In this document: positions 11,841 through 20,848 of the stretch, piece after piece | Layout of the letters: each line of letters opens with the position of its first letter | How positions within the stretch are numbered: position 1 is the first letter of the stretch | Assembly: GCA_035772405.1 (NCBI GenBank) | Contig: JAYKKM010000057.1 | Location: 814,001 to 878,000, forward strand | DNA length: 64,000 bases | Source: Chrysogorgia sp. JL179-B06 | Lineage: Eukaryota; Cnidaria; Anthozoa; Scleralcyonacea; Chrysogorgiidae | Direction: 5' to 3' | Translations under genes and position numbers: made by a program | The notes under the pieces: model-generated | Database searches by the model: none | The model's input: only the letters and a program-made list of their open reading frames with translations | What the model was told of the DNA's origin: nothing

Positions 11841-11846
11841 GTCTGT

Positions 11847-13195
11847 TTGTTGCAGAGTCTTCCAGTGCTCCTTTCCTTGGAGGAAAGAGAAGGGGCTACC
11901 GTGGATAGCCCAACTGTCCTACGTACGGAAATCCTGAATGCCCTGATGGACATTGGGTACACCAAAGACATCGAAGGGATTGAAAGCCTGAGCCAGAATT
12001 GCTGGTATGTGGTGTTTGTGGACAAAAAAATTACTGTAGCTGGCAAAGAATATACCATGATGCACCCAAATCCTGTCAGAGCAAGACAAAATAAATTCAC
12101 GAGTGTTCGTGTCTACTAGTTGATACATACTTGAGGCTGACCGAGAAGTACTTAGAAAAGCAGCGCTTTTCTACGGAGACATCACAACCTACTGGGGACA
12201 AGAGAAAACCTGCAGGAAATGCCACCAAAACGGGCACGTAGCCAGAGTTGCTGGCGTAGCACGTAGCACGTAGCTGCACGTAGCATGCTCACGGCCGAGT
12301 TTGTAAAGAGTGTGGGTCGCCAGACCACTGAAAAGTTGAATAGATTGCTACAAGACCGGCCCCGTCGAAGCTCGGTGCCAACAGTACGAGAAGTAGTATC
12401 CAGCCATGGCCGAGAATCTACAAGCGAACGAAAACGAAGTAACGCCAGACAAAACACAAGACAACTTGGAGAACTTGTTTACAACCAGCGAGCATGGCGC
12501 TTGGGACGAACACAGGCGCTTGGGACGAACACAGGCCCTTTTACTATCCTCAGATGATGGAAACCGAAAATGAAGAGCGCAAGAGCGACGAACCCAACAA
12601 CATAAAACAAGACAAGCAAAACGACGAGACCGCGAAGACGGTAAACAAGCCAGACGGGAATCAATCCCATAATAATTCGCCAGACATGCCGAATTCGGGG
12701 GAAACCCCAGAAACCGAAAACCAGACAGACGACGCCAGCGCTAATTTGGTCTTCCCAGAACAGCTGAAAACAACCAGCAATGCCCCAAAAATAGTAAATG
12801 AAAGCACGACGAAAACCGAAGAGGAAGTGAAAGAAACCGACAAAGGAGATGACAATAACATGAACACAGACAACGAAACGGCGAACGGAGACAAAAATAA
12901 AGACCCACCGACAGACAAGAGCAAGACAAAATTAAACAAAAACAGTAAGCGTGAGAGGGAAGCGACCCGCCCAGCCCAGATAAAGACAAAGATAAGAAAA
13001 ACTAAAAAAGAATACCGAGGTTAAGGTTTCTCAAGCTAGGCTGAGAAACCCCTTCTTGCCATAAAGGAAAATAGGATCAATACGAACAAACAAAGAATAA
13101 TTCAAGTTAATAACACTAAACGTAAACGGCATAGCGGAAATTAAGAAAAGGAACTTGATATATAGTTATTTAAGAACATTGAACGTAGACGTATA
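11847..13195 (+). pseudogene. APE-type LINE: ORF1 remains and start of ORF2
   Basis: This is the 5' part of a non-LTR retrotransposon. At 11847-12119 lies an ORF1 piece (contains VLRTEILNALMDIGYTKDIE and PNPVRARQNKFTSVRVY). Frame breaks follow, then a long, highly charged Lys/Glu/Asn/Thr-rich ORF1 C-terminal tail (12548-13024). A 20-bp tandem duplication of GCTTGGGACGAACACAGG sits at 12496-12535. From about 13100 an endonuclease-like start (TLNVNGIAEIKKRNL) is cut off by the Polinton at 13196 and continues at 29793 with NQTDKWTTEW and GVAILFNPKSD. Confidence 0.65.
13190..13195. repeat. Polinton target-site duplication, left copy
   Basis: CGTATA, identical to 29793-29798. Six bases is the characteristic Polinton/Maverick duplication length. 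Confidence 0.9.
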
Positions 13196-13540
13196 AGTAG
13201 ATAACCCCCCCCCCCCCCCCCATATAAGGACCAAAGGGATGCCGCCTCATTAAAAAGTCATTAAGACGAATCACTTTTGGGTGATTAACGGCTTCAAGCT
13301 CATTGGTGAATTTTCAGGCGGCTGCGAAGACATCCCAGGGATGCCGCATCATGCCGCATCAAGTCATTAAGACGGATCACTTTTGGGTGATTAACGGATA
13401 GAATAGTACACTAACTTGAACCTCATTGGAGAATTTTCAGTCGGACCTCTGCGAAGACATCTCCCTCTTCTTCGCGCGTTTTTTTATCCGTGTCTACGTG
13501 CCTACATAAACGCCGGCCAAACATAACACATCACTTTTCA
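13196..13540. repeat. Polinton left terminal inverted repeat
   Basis: It matches 29500-29792 inverted: C run, ATATAAGGACCAAAGGGATG, GCGAAGACATCTCCCTCTTC and TACATAAACGCCGGCCAAAC occur in order in both. The left copy has an internal tandem duplication. The block AGTCATTAAGACG(A/G)ATCAC appears at about 13256 and 13365, each followed by a GTGATTAACGG and a CATTGG(T/A)GAATTTTCAG block. The C tract starts at 13205. The GRF-protein ATG lies 13 bases past the inner edge, so the TIR probably holds its promoter. Confidence 0.85.
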
Positions 13541-13552
13541 CTATTCGTTGTC

Positions 13553-14188
13553 ATGGAATGTCTTCACGGTAAACCTGCATCCTCCTCAATAACCACAAAT
13601 GGACTCTTCTGGTTCTGCGGACAAAAGCCTAGTTGTCAGTTCTTTTGCCCTGAAGAAGATTGTTACATGTTTGGGAAAGCAGTAAACTCTTTTCGAGCAA
13701 ATGGCTGTATACATCCAGTGTGTCCTACTCATCAGAAGCTGGCAACGATGCGAATGGTTAAAGATAAGATGAAAGAAAGTTACGGAAGACCTTACTTCGT
13801 CTGCTCTGAGGGAAAAAATGCCTGCTCGTTTTGGCAATGGGGAGATGTCTTCGAGAGTCCTAAACCTTTCTGTCGACATGGCATGGTCTGTTGTGTCCGT
13901 AAAGTCAAGAAAGAAGGTGACAACAAAGGTCGTTTATTCTACTGCTGTCCTAAGGAAAGAGAATATGCATGTGGATTCTTTGAATGGAAACCTACAGAGA
14001 ACTCGCCACGAATTTATAACATTGGGTGCCTGTTTAGTGAGCCATTACAATATCAGTACAAGATCGCAGAAACGGGCGAATCTTTTACAAGTAGAAAGAA
14101 TGACTCTAAAGAAACCTATGAAGATTATCTTTTTCAAAAATCTATCGATGCATTGACTGAAGACATGGAAAAACTGAACATTTGCTGA
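13553..14188 (+). CDS. GRF-type zinc-finger protein
   Basis: This 211-residue protein starts at ATG 13553; the frame is open upstream, but only from a GTG. It has three Cys/aromatic units. The first, near the start (MECLHGK, FWFCGQKPSCQFFCP), and the third (CRHGMVCC, GRLFYCCPK, CGFFEW) match the GRF zinc-finger pattern of spaced Cys/His with G-R-x-F-Y-x-C and C-x-F-F-x-W. The middle unit (GRPYFVCSEGKNACSFWQWGD) is a shorter version. GRF fingers bind single-stranded DNA or RNA in topoisomerase III, TTF2 and NEIL3-like proteins, so a role in replication or packaging is possible. An AATAAA signal lies at 14222. The frame is intact. Confidence 0.75.
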   Translation: MECLHGKPASSSITTNGLFWFCGQKPSCQFFCPEEDCYMFGKAVNSFRANGCIHPVCPTHQKLATMRMVKDKMKESYGRPYFVCSEGKNACSFWQWGDVFESPKPFCRHGMVCCVRKVKKEGDNKGRLFYCCPKEREYACGFFEWKPTENSPRIYNIGCLFSEPLQYQYKIAETGESFTSRKNDSKETYEDYLFQKSIDALTEDMEKLNIC

Positions 14189-14381
14189 ACATATATAATT
14201 TTGTATTCTAATTTCTTGTGTAATAAATGTTTTCTCCTACTATACATTTGTACACGTGTCTTTTTTTCTTATTGGGACGTCAACAGCGCATGCGAGTAAG
14301 TGTTTATGTATCCCATAATTTGTAAAGGATACATTCCCACATTTAAAACAGAAACTTTTGCGATTATCCCTACGAATCGAT

Positions 14382-14757
14382 ATGGACATAATTTTTGATG
14401 AGTTAAAACGACACAACGTTGCTATCGATAGAGATACACTATCCTATAATATTCAAACATGTCTTAGCAAACATCGACACCTGTTTGATAGACTAAGCAT
14501 TCAAGTAAAGAGCTTAAGCCTTCATCACATCTATGAAGAAATGGATGTAAATAATTTCGGGAGAATAATCGCGTATCTTTCTCTCGTGTATAGAATGAGG
14601 GATTGTTTACGACAGTGAAACGATTCGAGAGGCTGTTCAACGAACAGTGAACGATTTTCAGAACATAGACCTGTCGCAATACAAGCATCGTGGTGGTTCT
14701 TCGTTACAATTGCTGGGTCCCATATTCCTGGGATTTGTGTGTGCCTATATCGTCTGA
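14382..14757 (+). pseudogene. Bcl-2-like protein gene, one frameshift
   Basis: The first frame (ATG 14382 to stop 14618) contains IYEEMDVNNFGRIIAYLSLV. This matches the BH1 region of Bcl-2 proteins (N-W-G-R-I-V-A-F-F type). The second frame, from about 14599 to TGA 14755-14757, ends in a hydrophobic segment (LLGPIFLGFVCAYIV), placed like the C-terminal membrane anchor of Bcl-2 proteins. The two frames overlap over 20 bases and need one net frameshift. Bcl-2-like genes have been reported in some adintoviruses, where they would block host cell death. The assignment rests on BH1 and the tail anchor. Confidence 0.65.
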
Positions 14758-14946
14758 GCCGTTGCATTTATAGCGTGTCGTCCACTTCTCCTTATTTATA
14801 TGCCTCCAACCTTAGTCGTGTGAACATGACTTGCTGCTGTCTGCCAAGTGGGCTACCTCATATAACCCTTCGAAATATTTTTAGACGAATCCGTTGTGTT
14901 TCGGCTTGTTGTGGTGGAAAGATTGTGATTCAGCAATCAGAGTTAG

Positions 14947-15981
14947 ATGGAGAAACAGTATCTCCACGACCTGTACTACAACCCAGAAAGTCCGGCAAGT
15001 TTCGGTGGTGTCGATGCTGTTTACCGTGTCGTAAAAAATTACGGGAAATTTAAACTATCGCGAAACGATATAAAAACCTGGTTAAAACAACAAGATACGT
15101 ATACTTTACATAAACCAGTACGACATCGTTTTAAAAGAAATAGAGTTATTGTCGGAGCAATAGATGAAGAATGGGAAGCAGATTTGGTCATTATGGATTC
15201 GTTGAGTAACGCAAACAATGGCTATAAATACATTTTAACTGTCATTGATGTTTTATCCAAGTATGCGTGGGTAGAACCATTGAAAACAAAATCCGGAGAA
15301 AATCTGATTAAAGCCTTTAACAAGATATGCAAGAAAGGCAGACGTCCCGAGAAACTTCATACCGATAAAGGAACTGAATTTACCAACAGACTATTTCAGA
15401 AGCTTTTGAAAGATTACAACATATTGTTTTTCACCACGCATAATGATACCAAAGCGTCTATTGTGGAACGATTTAATCGAACGCTGAAAGGAAAGATGTG
15501 GAAATACTTTACAGCTAAGAATACACTAAAGTATATGGATGTGCTACAAAAACTGGTGTATTCCTACAACCATTCGCGACATCGCAGTATTGGAATGAAA
15601 CCGGTTGATGTGAATCATGAGAATGAAAGCGTCGTGTGGCAACGATTGTACGGTCACGAATCTATCACGCCCATCAAGTATAAATTTAACGTGGGTGATC
15701 AAGTGCGAATCAGCAAAGCCAGACGAACATTCAAGAAAGGTTACTTACCCAGCTGGACCGAAGAAGTTTTCACCATAACGAAGCGTATACCTAGAAGACC
15801 ACCTGTGTATAAAATCTCTGATTATCACGATGAGGAGATAGAGGGAACATTTTACGAACAAGAGTTGCAAAGCATTATCAAGAAAGACACTGACTTTTTT
15901 AGAGTAGAAAATGTGATTAAGTCTCGCATGCGTGGTAAACGCAAAGAATATCTTGTAAAAGGGTATCGGCGGATAATGTAA
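14947..15981 (+). CDS. int: Polinton integrase (rve family)
   Basis: This 344-residue retroviral-type integrase inserts the element and makes the 6-bp duplication. The catalytic DDE triad is visible: Asp79 in EWEADLVIMD, Asp140 in KLHTDKGTEF and Glu174 in ASIVERFNRTLK, with 33 residues between the last two. An SH3-like C-terminal region follows (KFNVGDQVRISKARRTFKKG). The family normally ends in a chromodomain. Here that domain starts (FFRVENVIKSRMRGKRKEYL) but stops after VKGYRRIM, inside the domain, probably by a small indel. AATAAA follows at 15993. The catalytic core is intact. Confidence 0.93.
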   Translation: MEKQYLHDLYYNPESPASFGGVDAVYRVVKNYGKFKLSRNDIKTWLKQQDTYTLHKPVRHRFKRNRVIVGAIDEEWEADLVIMDSLSNANNGYKYILTVIDVLSKYAWVEPLKTKSGENLIKAFNKICKKGRRPEKLHTDKGTEFTNRLFQKLLKDYNILFFTTHNDTKASIVERFNRTLKGKMWKYFTAKNTLKYMDVLQKLVYSYNHSRHRSIGMKPVDVNHENESVVWQRLYGHESITPIKYKFNVGDQVRISKARRTFKKGYLPSWTEEVFTITKRIPRRPPVYKISDYHDEEIEGTFYEQELQSIIKKDTDFFRVENVIKSRMRGKRKEYLVKGYRRIM

Positions 15982-16048
15982 AACATATTTCGAAATAAAA
16001 GTATGTGATCTTATAACCTGTGTTCATTTGTGTCTTATACTCGCCGAG

Positions 16049-16804
16049 ATGACAACGCAGTTTTACTTGACGCTCCCAAGTAATAGTTCTATGAAATATT
16101 TCCCGGACAATTCTGTAGCGAATTTTAAAGTGAAGCTCGCTGAAACGTTAGAACTGACAGGGGACTGGGAAGTAGCCCTTTCCGAGTTTAATTATCCTCA
16201 TACATGGAGCACGATACGCGAAGGCAATCAGCAAACCTTTCTCTACAACATTAATGGCACAGGTCCAGATGAAGTGGGCATCATTCAAAGCACACAATAC
16301 AACAGTGTTACAAACCTGGTTAAAGATTTAAACCATTGCATGACGAAAGAAGGACAAGCTAAGATCAAGTTTACATATAATAAATATATGCTCAAAGTGA
16401 TAGTCGATGTGAAAAAAGGCGCAATGGTATGGTTTTCGGGTGATATCGCAACGACTTTAGGATTCGAGCAGGATGCAGTGATTACGAAGAAAACAACGAG
16501 TCCTTACGTAGCAGATATAAACGCGGGCTTTTCATCCATATACCTCTACACAAATGTGGTGGATGTACAGTTTGTTGGCGACGTCAAAGTGACTCTTCTA
16601 CGAATTGTGAATACGAAAGGAAAATACGGGGAAAATGTTAACGTTACTTTCCGCAACCTTCAATACGTACCCATAAAAGTGAAATCATTCGAGACGATCG
16701 AAATAGATATAAAGGACGACAAAAACGAAAACGTCTCATTTGAATTTGGAAAGTCGATCGTGACACTACACTTCAGACAGAGCAGATCGCAGTATTTTAT
16801 TTAA
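16049..16804 (+). CDS. penton-type minor capsid protein
   Basis: This 251-residue protein starts at ATG 16049 (MTTQFYLTLPSNSSMKYF). The N-terminus, including AETLELTGDWEVALSEFNYP, is a block I recognise from Polinton/adintovirus minor capsid (penton-base-like, single jelly-roll) proteins. It lies directly upstream of the pX-like and major capsid genes, the usual order in these elements. The frame is intact, with no membrane segments and a beta-rich composition. It would form the vertices of the icosahedral capsid. Which vertex role it has is inference from the family. Confidence 0.8.
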   Translation: MTTQFYLTLPSNSSMKYFPDNSVANFKVKLAETLELTGDWEVALSEFNYPHTWSTIREGNQQTFLYNINGTGPDEVGIIQSTQYNSVTNLVKDLNHCMTKEGQAKIKFTYNKYMLKVIVDVKKGAMVWFSGDIATTLGFEQDAVITKKTTSPYVADINAGFSSIYLYTNVVDVQFVGDVKVTLLRIVNTKGKYGENVNVTFRNLQYVPIKVKSFETIEIDIKDDKNENVSFEFGKSIVTLHFRQSRSQYFI

Positions 16805-16829
16805 AGATGAGAACTACAAATCGTTCCAG

Positions 16830-17255
16830 ATGCAAAGCAGTTTCAACAATATTATTTACGAGGACAGCGAGGTGGAAGTCTATCTGGTTTTTAGAGGTGC
16901 ACGGATTCAAAGAGGCTACGGTATTGGAAGTTTCTTTAAAAGTATTGCCCGATATGCAATACCTCTGGTGAAACGAGGAGCACAAGCGATTGGACGGAGA
17001 GCTCTGCAAGCGGCAACAGATGTCAGTCAAGATGTTCTGGCCGGGAAAAGTGTGAAGCAAGCTGTCAAAGGTCGTGGTGTCGCAGCCGTCAAAGATATAG
17101 CTCGACAGGGTGCTAAACAACTCATGGGTAACCAATCAGGAGGCGGTCGCAAACGTAAAACATCTATAAAAACCACTGCATCATCGAAATCTTCCAATCG
17201 CTCACAGACCAAGAGGCGGAAAACATGTCAAGAAAAACCTACTTTTCTTAAATAA
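16830..17255 (+). CDS. pX-like basic virion protein
   Basis: This 141-residue, strongly basic protein has a glycine-rich amphipathic segment (QRGYGIGSFFKSIARYAIPL) followed by helical repeats and a Lys/Arg/Ser-rich tail (GGGRKRKTS, QTKRRKTC). Its position between penton and major capsid genes, and the GIGSFF-type segment, fit the pX/pVI-like proteins of adintoviruses. Those are thought to act in genome condensation or membrane interaction. Its TAA stop overlaps the ATG of the major capsid gene (TAATG at 17253-17257). Confidence 0.65.
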   Translation: MQSSFNNIIYEDSEVEVYLVFRGARIQRGYGIGSFFKSIARYAIPLVKRGAQAIGRRALQAATDVSQDVLAGKSVKQAVKGRGVAAVKDIARQGAKQLMGNQSGGGRKRKTSIKTTASSKSSNRSQTKRRKTCQEKPTFLK

Positions 17256-18563
17256 TGGCACAAGGCTACGAGACTTTACATAAAGATTCCTGTTCATGTG
17301 GAAAAATCGGAACTGGACTTATTTTCTGTTCCTGACACTCAAGTTGAAATGAATAAAGGATTTTGGGAAGACATCGATCCTCTTTCAAGCATTGGAACTT
17401 CGGACACTATCGAGTTTCTCTGTGCTGCAAATTCTGATGTCTACACCGATCTGGCAAACAGTTACCTTCACGTAAAAGCAAAGATAACGAATGGAGACGG
17501 AACTAACTTACCTGACACCGCCCAAGTGGGTCCTGTTAATTTATGGATGCATGCCTTATTTTCTCAAGTGGAAATTTATCTGAACAACAAACTGGTCACA
17601 CCATCAAGCACTTCGTATCCTTACCGAGCATATATAGAAACTGTATTGAACTTTAGCAAAGACGCTAAATCGTCTCACTTAACTTCAGCGTTGTTCTACA
17701 AAGACCAGGCTGGACGGATGGATGCCGTGAATCCACTAGCAGAAGTTGCCGATGCAAACAAAGGATTAAAGGAACGTCACGCACATACAAGCCTAAGCAA
17801 GTCTGTGGCGATGGAAGGAAGAATTCATTCGGATCTGTTCGCGCAAGAACGCTATATCCTTGGCGCTGTTCCAATCAAGCTCAAGCTAGTGAGATCAACA
17901 GCTCCCTTTTGCCTGGTTTCATCCGCAGAAGATCCTGGTTTTAAAGTGGTTCTAGAAGATTGCGTGTTTCGCGCTCGCCGTGTTAACGTTTCGTCCACTA
18001 CAATGATAGGTCATACCCATGCTATTCAGCAAATCACAGCCAAGTACCCTATCAATCGTGTAAACTGCAAAGTGTTCTCCATGCCAACGGGAAACATGTC
18101 TGGAGATCAACAGAATATATTCCAAGGACCTCTTCCTGATAGAGTTGTGATTGGGATGGTGGATGCAGATGCTTACAACGGAGTTTATAACAAGAATCCT
18201 TTCAATTTTAAGAACTACGACACAACATTTCTTGCATTATCTGTGAATGGAGAACACCGACCTGGCAAACCACTTCACCTAAAGTTTGCAGGAGCAGCAG
18301 GGACCAACTAGATGTTTCAGAATCAAGGCAACGGTATTACTCGAGACGAGTATGCAAATAGCTATACGCTGTACGTGTTTGATTTAACAGCTGATCTATG
18401 TGTTGGAGATCATTTTCAACCTATCAGGGATGGGAACGTCTCCCTAGAATGTAAGTTCGGTACGGCTCTAACTGGGGCTATAAATATCGTGGTGCTTGGA
18501 GAATTTCAAAATCTTATCGAAATTGATGCCAACCGTAACGTACTAAGTGACTTCAGAAGCTAA
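17255..18563 (+). pseudogene. Polinton major capsid protein, broken
   Basis: This encodes the double jelly-roll major capsid (hexon-like) protein; animal genome annotations often call such copies F54H12.2-like. The ATG at 17255 opens MAQGYETLHKDSCSC; one base of frame change near 17300 is needed to enter the main frame (LDLFSVPDTQVEM onward). The main frame is open to an in-frame TAG at 18309-18311 and then resumes (ITRDEYANSYTLYVFDLTAD) to TAA at 18561-18563. Total length near 430 codons is normal. So there are two lesions, one frameshift and one amber codon. The protease ATG follows after one base. Confidence 0.9.
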
Positions 18564-18564
18564 A

Positions 18565-19024
18565 ATGAACACACGTCAACTGATTCGTGTCTTACAAAAT
18601 GACCCATATGCCAAATCAGTGTTTACCGGTGTTTTACCCTCGGATCGTTTACCAAGTCAGATACAGAAAAGACCTAGAGGTTTTATTATAAACGTCGATC
18701 CAGTGATGGACCTGGTACACACTGGGTAGCTGTTTACGTCACATCGGATGGAAAAGGAGAATTCTTCGACTCTTATGGACAAAGCCCAGAATTTTACAGC
18801 AGAATTTTCAAACCTTTCTACAAGATCATAGCAGTACATTTACTTGGAATGAAAAGACTTTACAGTCACCGTGGTCTCGTGTGTGTGGACAATACTGTTT
18901 ATTTTATGCTTTACATCGTAGTAGAAATATTCCCATGTCAACTATTGCTAGTATGTTTACTGATCAAAAGGAGTGGAACGATACATTAGTTCGTAATTTT
19001 ATACGTAAATGGTATTTTGTGTAA
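18565..19024 (+). pseudogene. adenain-type cysteine protease, two frameshifts
   Basis: This is the maturation protease of the Polinton/adenovirus type, which cleaves capsid proteins during assembly. The ATG at 18565 starts MNTRQLIRVLQNDPYAKSVF, and this frame ends at 18729. A second frame carries the catalytic His block (GTHWVAVYV) and GEFFDSYG. A third carries the catalytic Cys block (SRVCGQYC) and ends at TAA 19022-19024. The pieces are in correct order and spacing for a protein of about 150 residues, so the gene is full length but broken twice. AATAAA follows at 19026. Confidence 0.85.
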
Positions 19025-19025
19025 G

Positions 19026-19080
19026 AATAAAAGGACACGTTGTAATTGTAAAAAAATTAATTTATTCAATAAAATATTTA
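19026..19080. terminator. shared polyadenylation region between convergent arms
   Basis: AATAAA at about 19026 serves plus-strand transcripts. TTTATT at about 19062 (AATAAA on the minus strand) serves the minus-strand gene ending at 19090. The two transcription arms end within about 65 bases of each other. Confidence 0.55.
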
Positions 19081-19089
19081 CAAAAAAGA

Positions 19090-19815
19090 TTACGAATGCC
19101 ATTTATATGGATTTTTGTCTCTACGTTTCTTTCTTGGTTTCGCTGGTGCCCCTGGAGACTGTAGTGACGGCGTCAGAGGGGGGTCGCTAGAAGCAGATGA
19201 AGGCTTGTTCCTATATTCCTTCACCAGATGTAGACGTTCTTCGTTTCTGACGATTCCTTCGGGTACATTTAAACGTCCTAAAGCTTTTGCGAACAGTTGC
19301 CACCCCGCAGGGTTGAAATTCTTTCTTTGACGCAGAGTATCGTTGACTAAATCAATAACGTTAGTACATGGAATAGTTCTTCCTTCAAAAACCATTTGCC
19401 CTTGATCGTTCCATCCAACCACATCTTTATTTGCTTTTATCTTTTTGATCAGTTGTACAGCTCTTGATTTCATCGTGGAAGGTACACTTTCTATGATATC
19501 ACTCTCGATTTCTCCCGGCGGTTCAGGCATTGTCTCTGTTGAAGGTTCGGGGCCTGTTTCTTCTGCTGCGATAGGCGGGGTGTGGGCAATACTTACAGGA
19601 ACAGGCCGATGCATTCGTTTGTCATAGTAATTGAGATAACGTTGAAAGGTCTGATTGTACAACTTCACTTTATCGTCTTGTGCTATATCTTGACGTTGCA
19701 TTAAACTGTCCATTTCCGAGTCCAACTGGTTCACTTGAGCAGTCAGTGGAAGAACCATGGGTTTCTTTGTAGCCATGTGTTCAGGTACCAGAACCAGTCT
19801 TTTGACATGCTCCAT
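19090..19815 (-). CDS. conserved Polinton protein, 241 aa
   Basis: I recognise this as one of the conserved proteins of cnidarian Polintons, but its function is unknown to me. The N-terminal part is helical and charged. The middle is Pro/Glu-rich (PEPSTETMPEPPGEIE). The C-terminal part has a compact block (GWNDQGQMVFEGRTIPCTNV then FNPAGWQLFAKALGRLNVPE) that looks like a small folded domain, followed by a basic tail (KPRKKRRDKNPYKWHS). Its ATG overlaps the TAA of the upstream gene (TAATG), suggesting coupled translation. The frame is intact. A minor virion or scaffold role is a guess. Confidence 0.65.
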   Translation of the reverse strand: MEHVKRLVLVPEHMATKKPMVLPLTAQVNQLDSEMDSLMQRQDIAQDDKVKLYNQTFQRYLNYYDKRMHRPVPVSIAHTPPIAAEETGPEPSTETMPEPPGEIESDIIESVPSTMKSRAVQLIKKIKANKDVVGWNDQGQMVFEGRTIPCTNVIDLVNDTLRQRKNFNPAGWQLFAKALGRLNVPEGIVRNEERLHLVKEYRNKPSSASSDPPLTPSLQSPGAPAKPRKKRRDKNPYKWHS

Positions 19816-20144
19816 TATTTGGTTAGAAAGCTCGCCAATTGTTCTAAGACAGGAGCGAGTAGAAAAGGTAAGAATCCGTCTCCGTTCTGTATAATAACTC
19901 TCCTTCTTTTCGTGATCGGGTTTGTCTTATCGGCAACAGCTTCAATGTGATCTGAGTATGGTGTAAGCTTTTTATACGTTTTTGGATTAATTTTAATCGT
20001 TCCACAGCAAATGTTCAAAAGGCACTCGGTTATGGCTTCCAATAAATCTGTATCTGCAGCTTTTATGATCGCATTTCGCATAGAAGGTTTACACTTTGTC
20101 AACAGCTTTAAAACATCGTAGTTCCTTCTCACACGGCGGGACAT
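19815..20144 (-). CDS. conserved small Polinton protein, 109 aa
   Basis: The first ATG of the frame is at 20144 (MSRRVRRNYDVLKLL); the frame is open 6 bases further only from a TTG. The protein has a helical stretch with AIIKAADTDLLEAITECLLN, a basic middle (KKLTPYSDHIEAVADK, TKRRRVIIQNG) and a hydrophobic, glycine-containing end (DGFLPFLLAPVLEQLASFL). This type, with the GGFLP.LLAP-like end, is repeatedly found in Polintons. Its role is unknown; a membrane-active or core protein is possible. The frame is intact, 36 bases downstream of the ATPase gene. Confidence 0.6.
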   Translation of the reverse strand: MSRRVRRNYDVLKLLTKCKPSMRNAIIKAADTDLLEAITECLLNICCGTIKINPKTYKKLTPYSDHIEAVADKTNPITKRRRVIIQNGDGFLPFLLAPVLEQLASFLTK

Positions 20145-20180
20145 CCTCAAATGAATACACGTTTGACAGAACTATGTTTT

Positions 20181-20816
20181 TTATACGCGAGGTTGGTAGA
20201 CGTAATGAGTATCTGTAGTGAAGATTCCGGATCGAAGTCGTATTTCATCGGGACATGTCGGCGTCAGGTCGACAAATATGTAAGAATACGGCTCTTTTGT
20301 TGCCATCTGATAAGCCTGCTGGAAAAATTTGCTATTGCTTGGGTACAGCTGTTTGGCTAGGTGGATCACCTGGCTGGCATCACGGACATTCTTAGTTAGA
20401 ACCAAATAACTGGCGTTAAGTGATATAGTTCGATGCTCTTTGCTTTGATGAAACATATTTTGTACTATGTAAATCACGCTGAGGTTTCCATGGTGAGACT
20501 TTTTCGTGAATAATTTTGCAATAATAGCATCTTTCTCGCCCATCATATCGTCAATGATAAATACGTTTCTTGTCTCTGGATTAATGCTGTCTAACATGGA
20601 ATCGGGTAAGCCTTGGATAAACTGAATCCCTGGAACTAGGGTCTCTATTTCAGCAAACGTGTTTTGGTACTCGGCATAAAAATAAATGTTTTCTGGAGGC
20701 GGGTCGATCATGATGTTAGCGTTCGCTAACAGTTTCTTGACAAATGTTGTCTTTCCTGTCTTTGTACCCCCTGAGATTAAGAGCCCAAAAGGATGTGTTA
20801 ACTGTATGGAATACAT
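20181..20816 (-). CDS. genome-packaging ATPase (FtsK/A32 type)
   Basis: This 211-residue P-loop ATPase starts at ATG 20816. Walker A is GGTKTGKTTF (residues 16-25) and Walker B is NVFIIDDMMGEKD, with Asp89/Asp90. A sensor-like SVIYIVQNMF follows. This matches the A32-like packaging ATPases of Polintons and NCLDVs, which pump DNA into the capsid. Length is normal (about 200-250). The frame is intact. It sits in the minus-strand cluster between a small C2H2 protein and two conserved Polinton proteins. Confidence 0.9.
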   Translation of the reverse strand: MYSIQLTHPFGLLISGGTKTGKTTFVKKLLANANIMIDPPPENIYFYAEYQNTFAEIETLVPGIQFIQGLPDSMLDSINPETRNVFIIDDMMGEKDAIIAKLFTKKSHHGNLSVIYIVQNMFHQSKEHRTISLNASYLVLTKNVRDASQVIHLAKQLYPSNSKFFQQAYQMATKEPYSYIFVDLTPTCPDEIRLRSGIFTTDTHYVYQPRV

Positions 20817-20848
20817 GGTTCAAATGAGATTTGAGGATTCTTGAAATA

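Noticed and set aside
12661..12989. Leu/Phe/Ser/Val-rich minus-strand frames, membrane-protein-like
   Set aside because: They are the complement of a Lys/Glu/Asn/Thr-rich LINE ORF1 tail; the hydrophobic look is a by-product of that bias.
17255..18563. Reading TAG as an amino acid in the Polinton
   Set aside because: The same genes carry frameshifts, so loss by decay explains the stops without a changed code. Kept only as a low-score observation.
19115..19950. Plus-strand frames across 19115-19950
   Set aside because: They are mirror frames of the minus-strand conserved Polinton genes and have no independent support.
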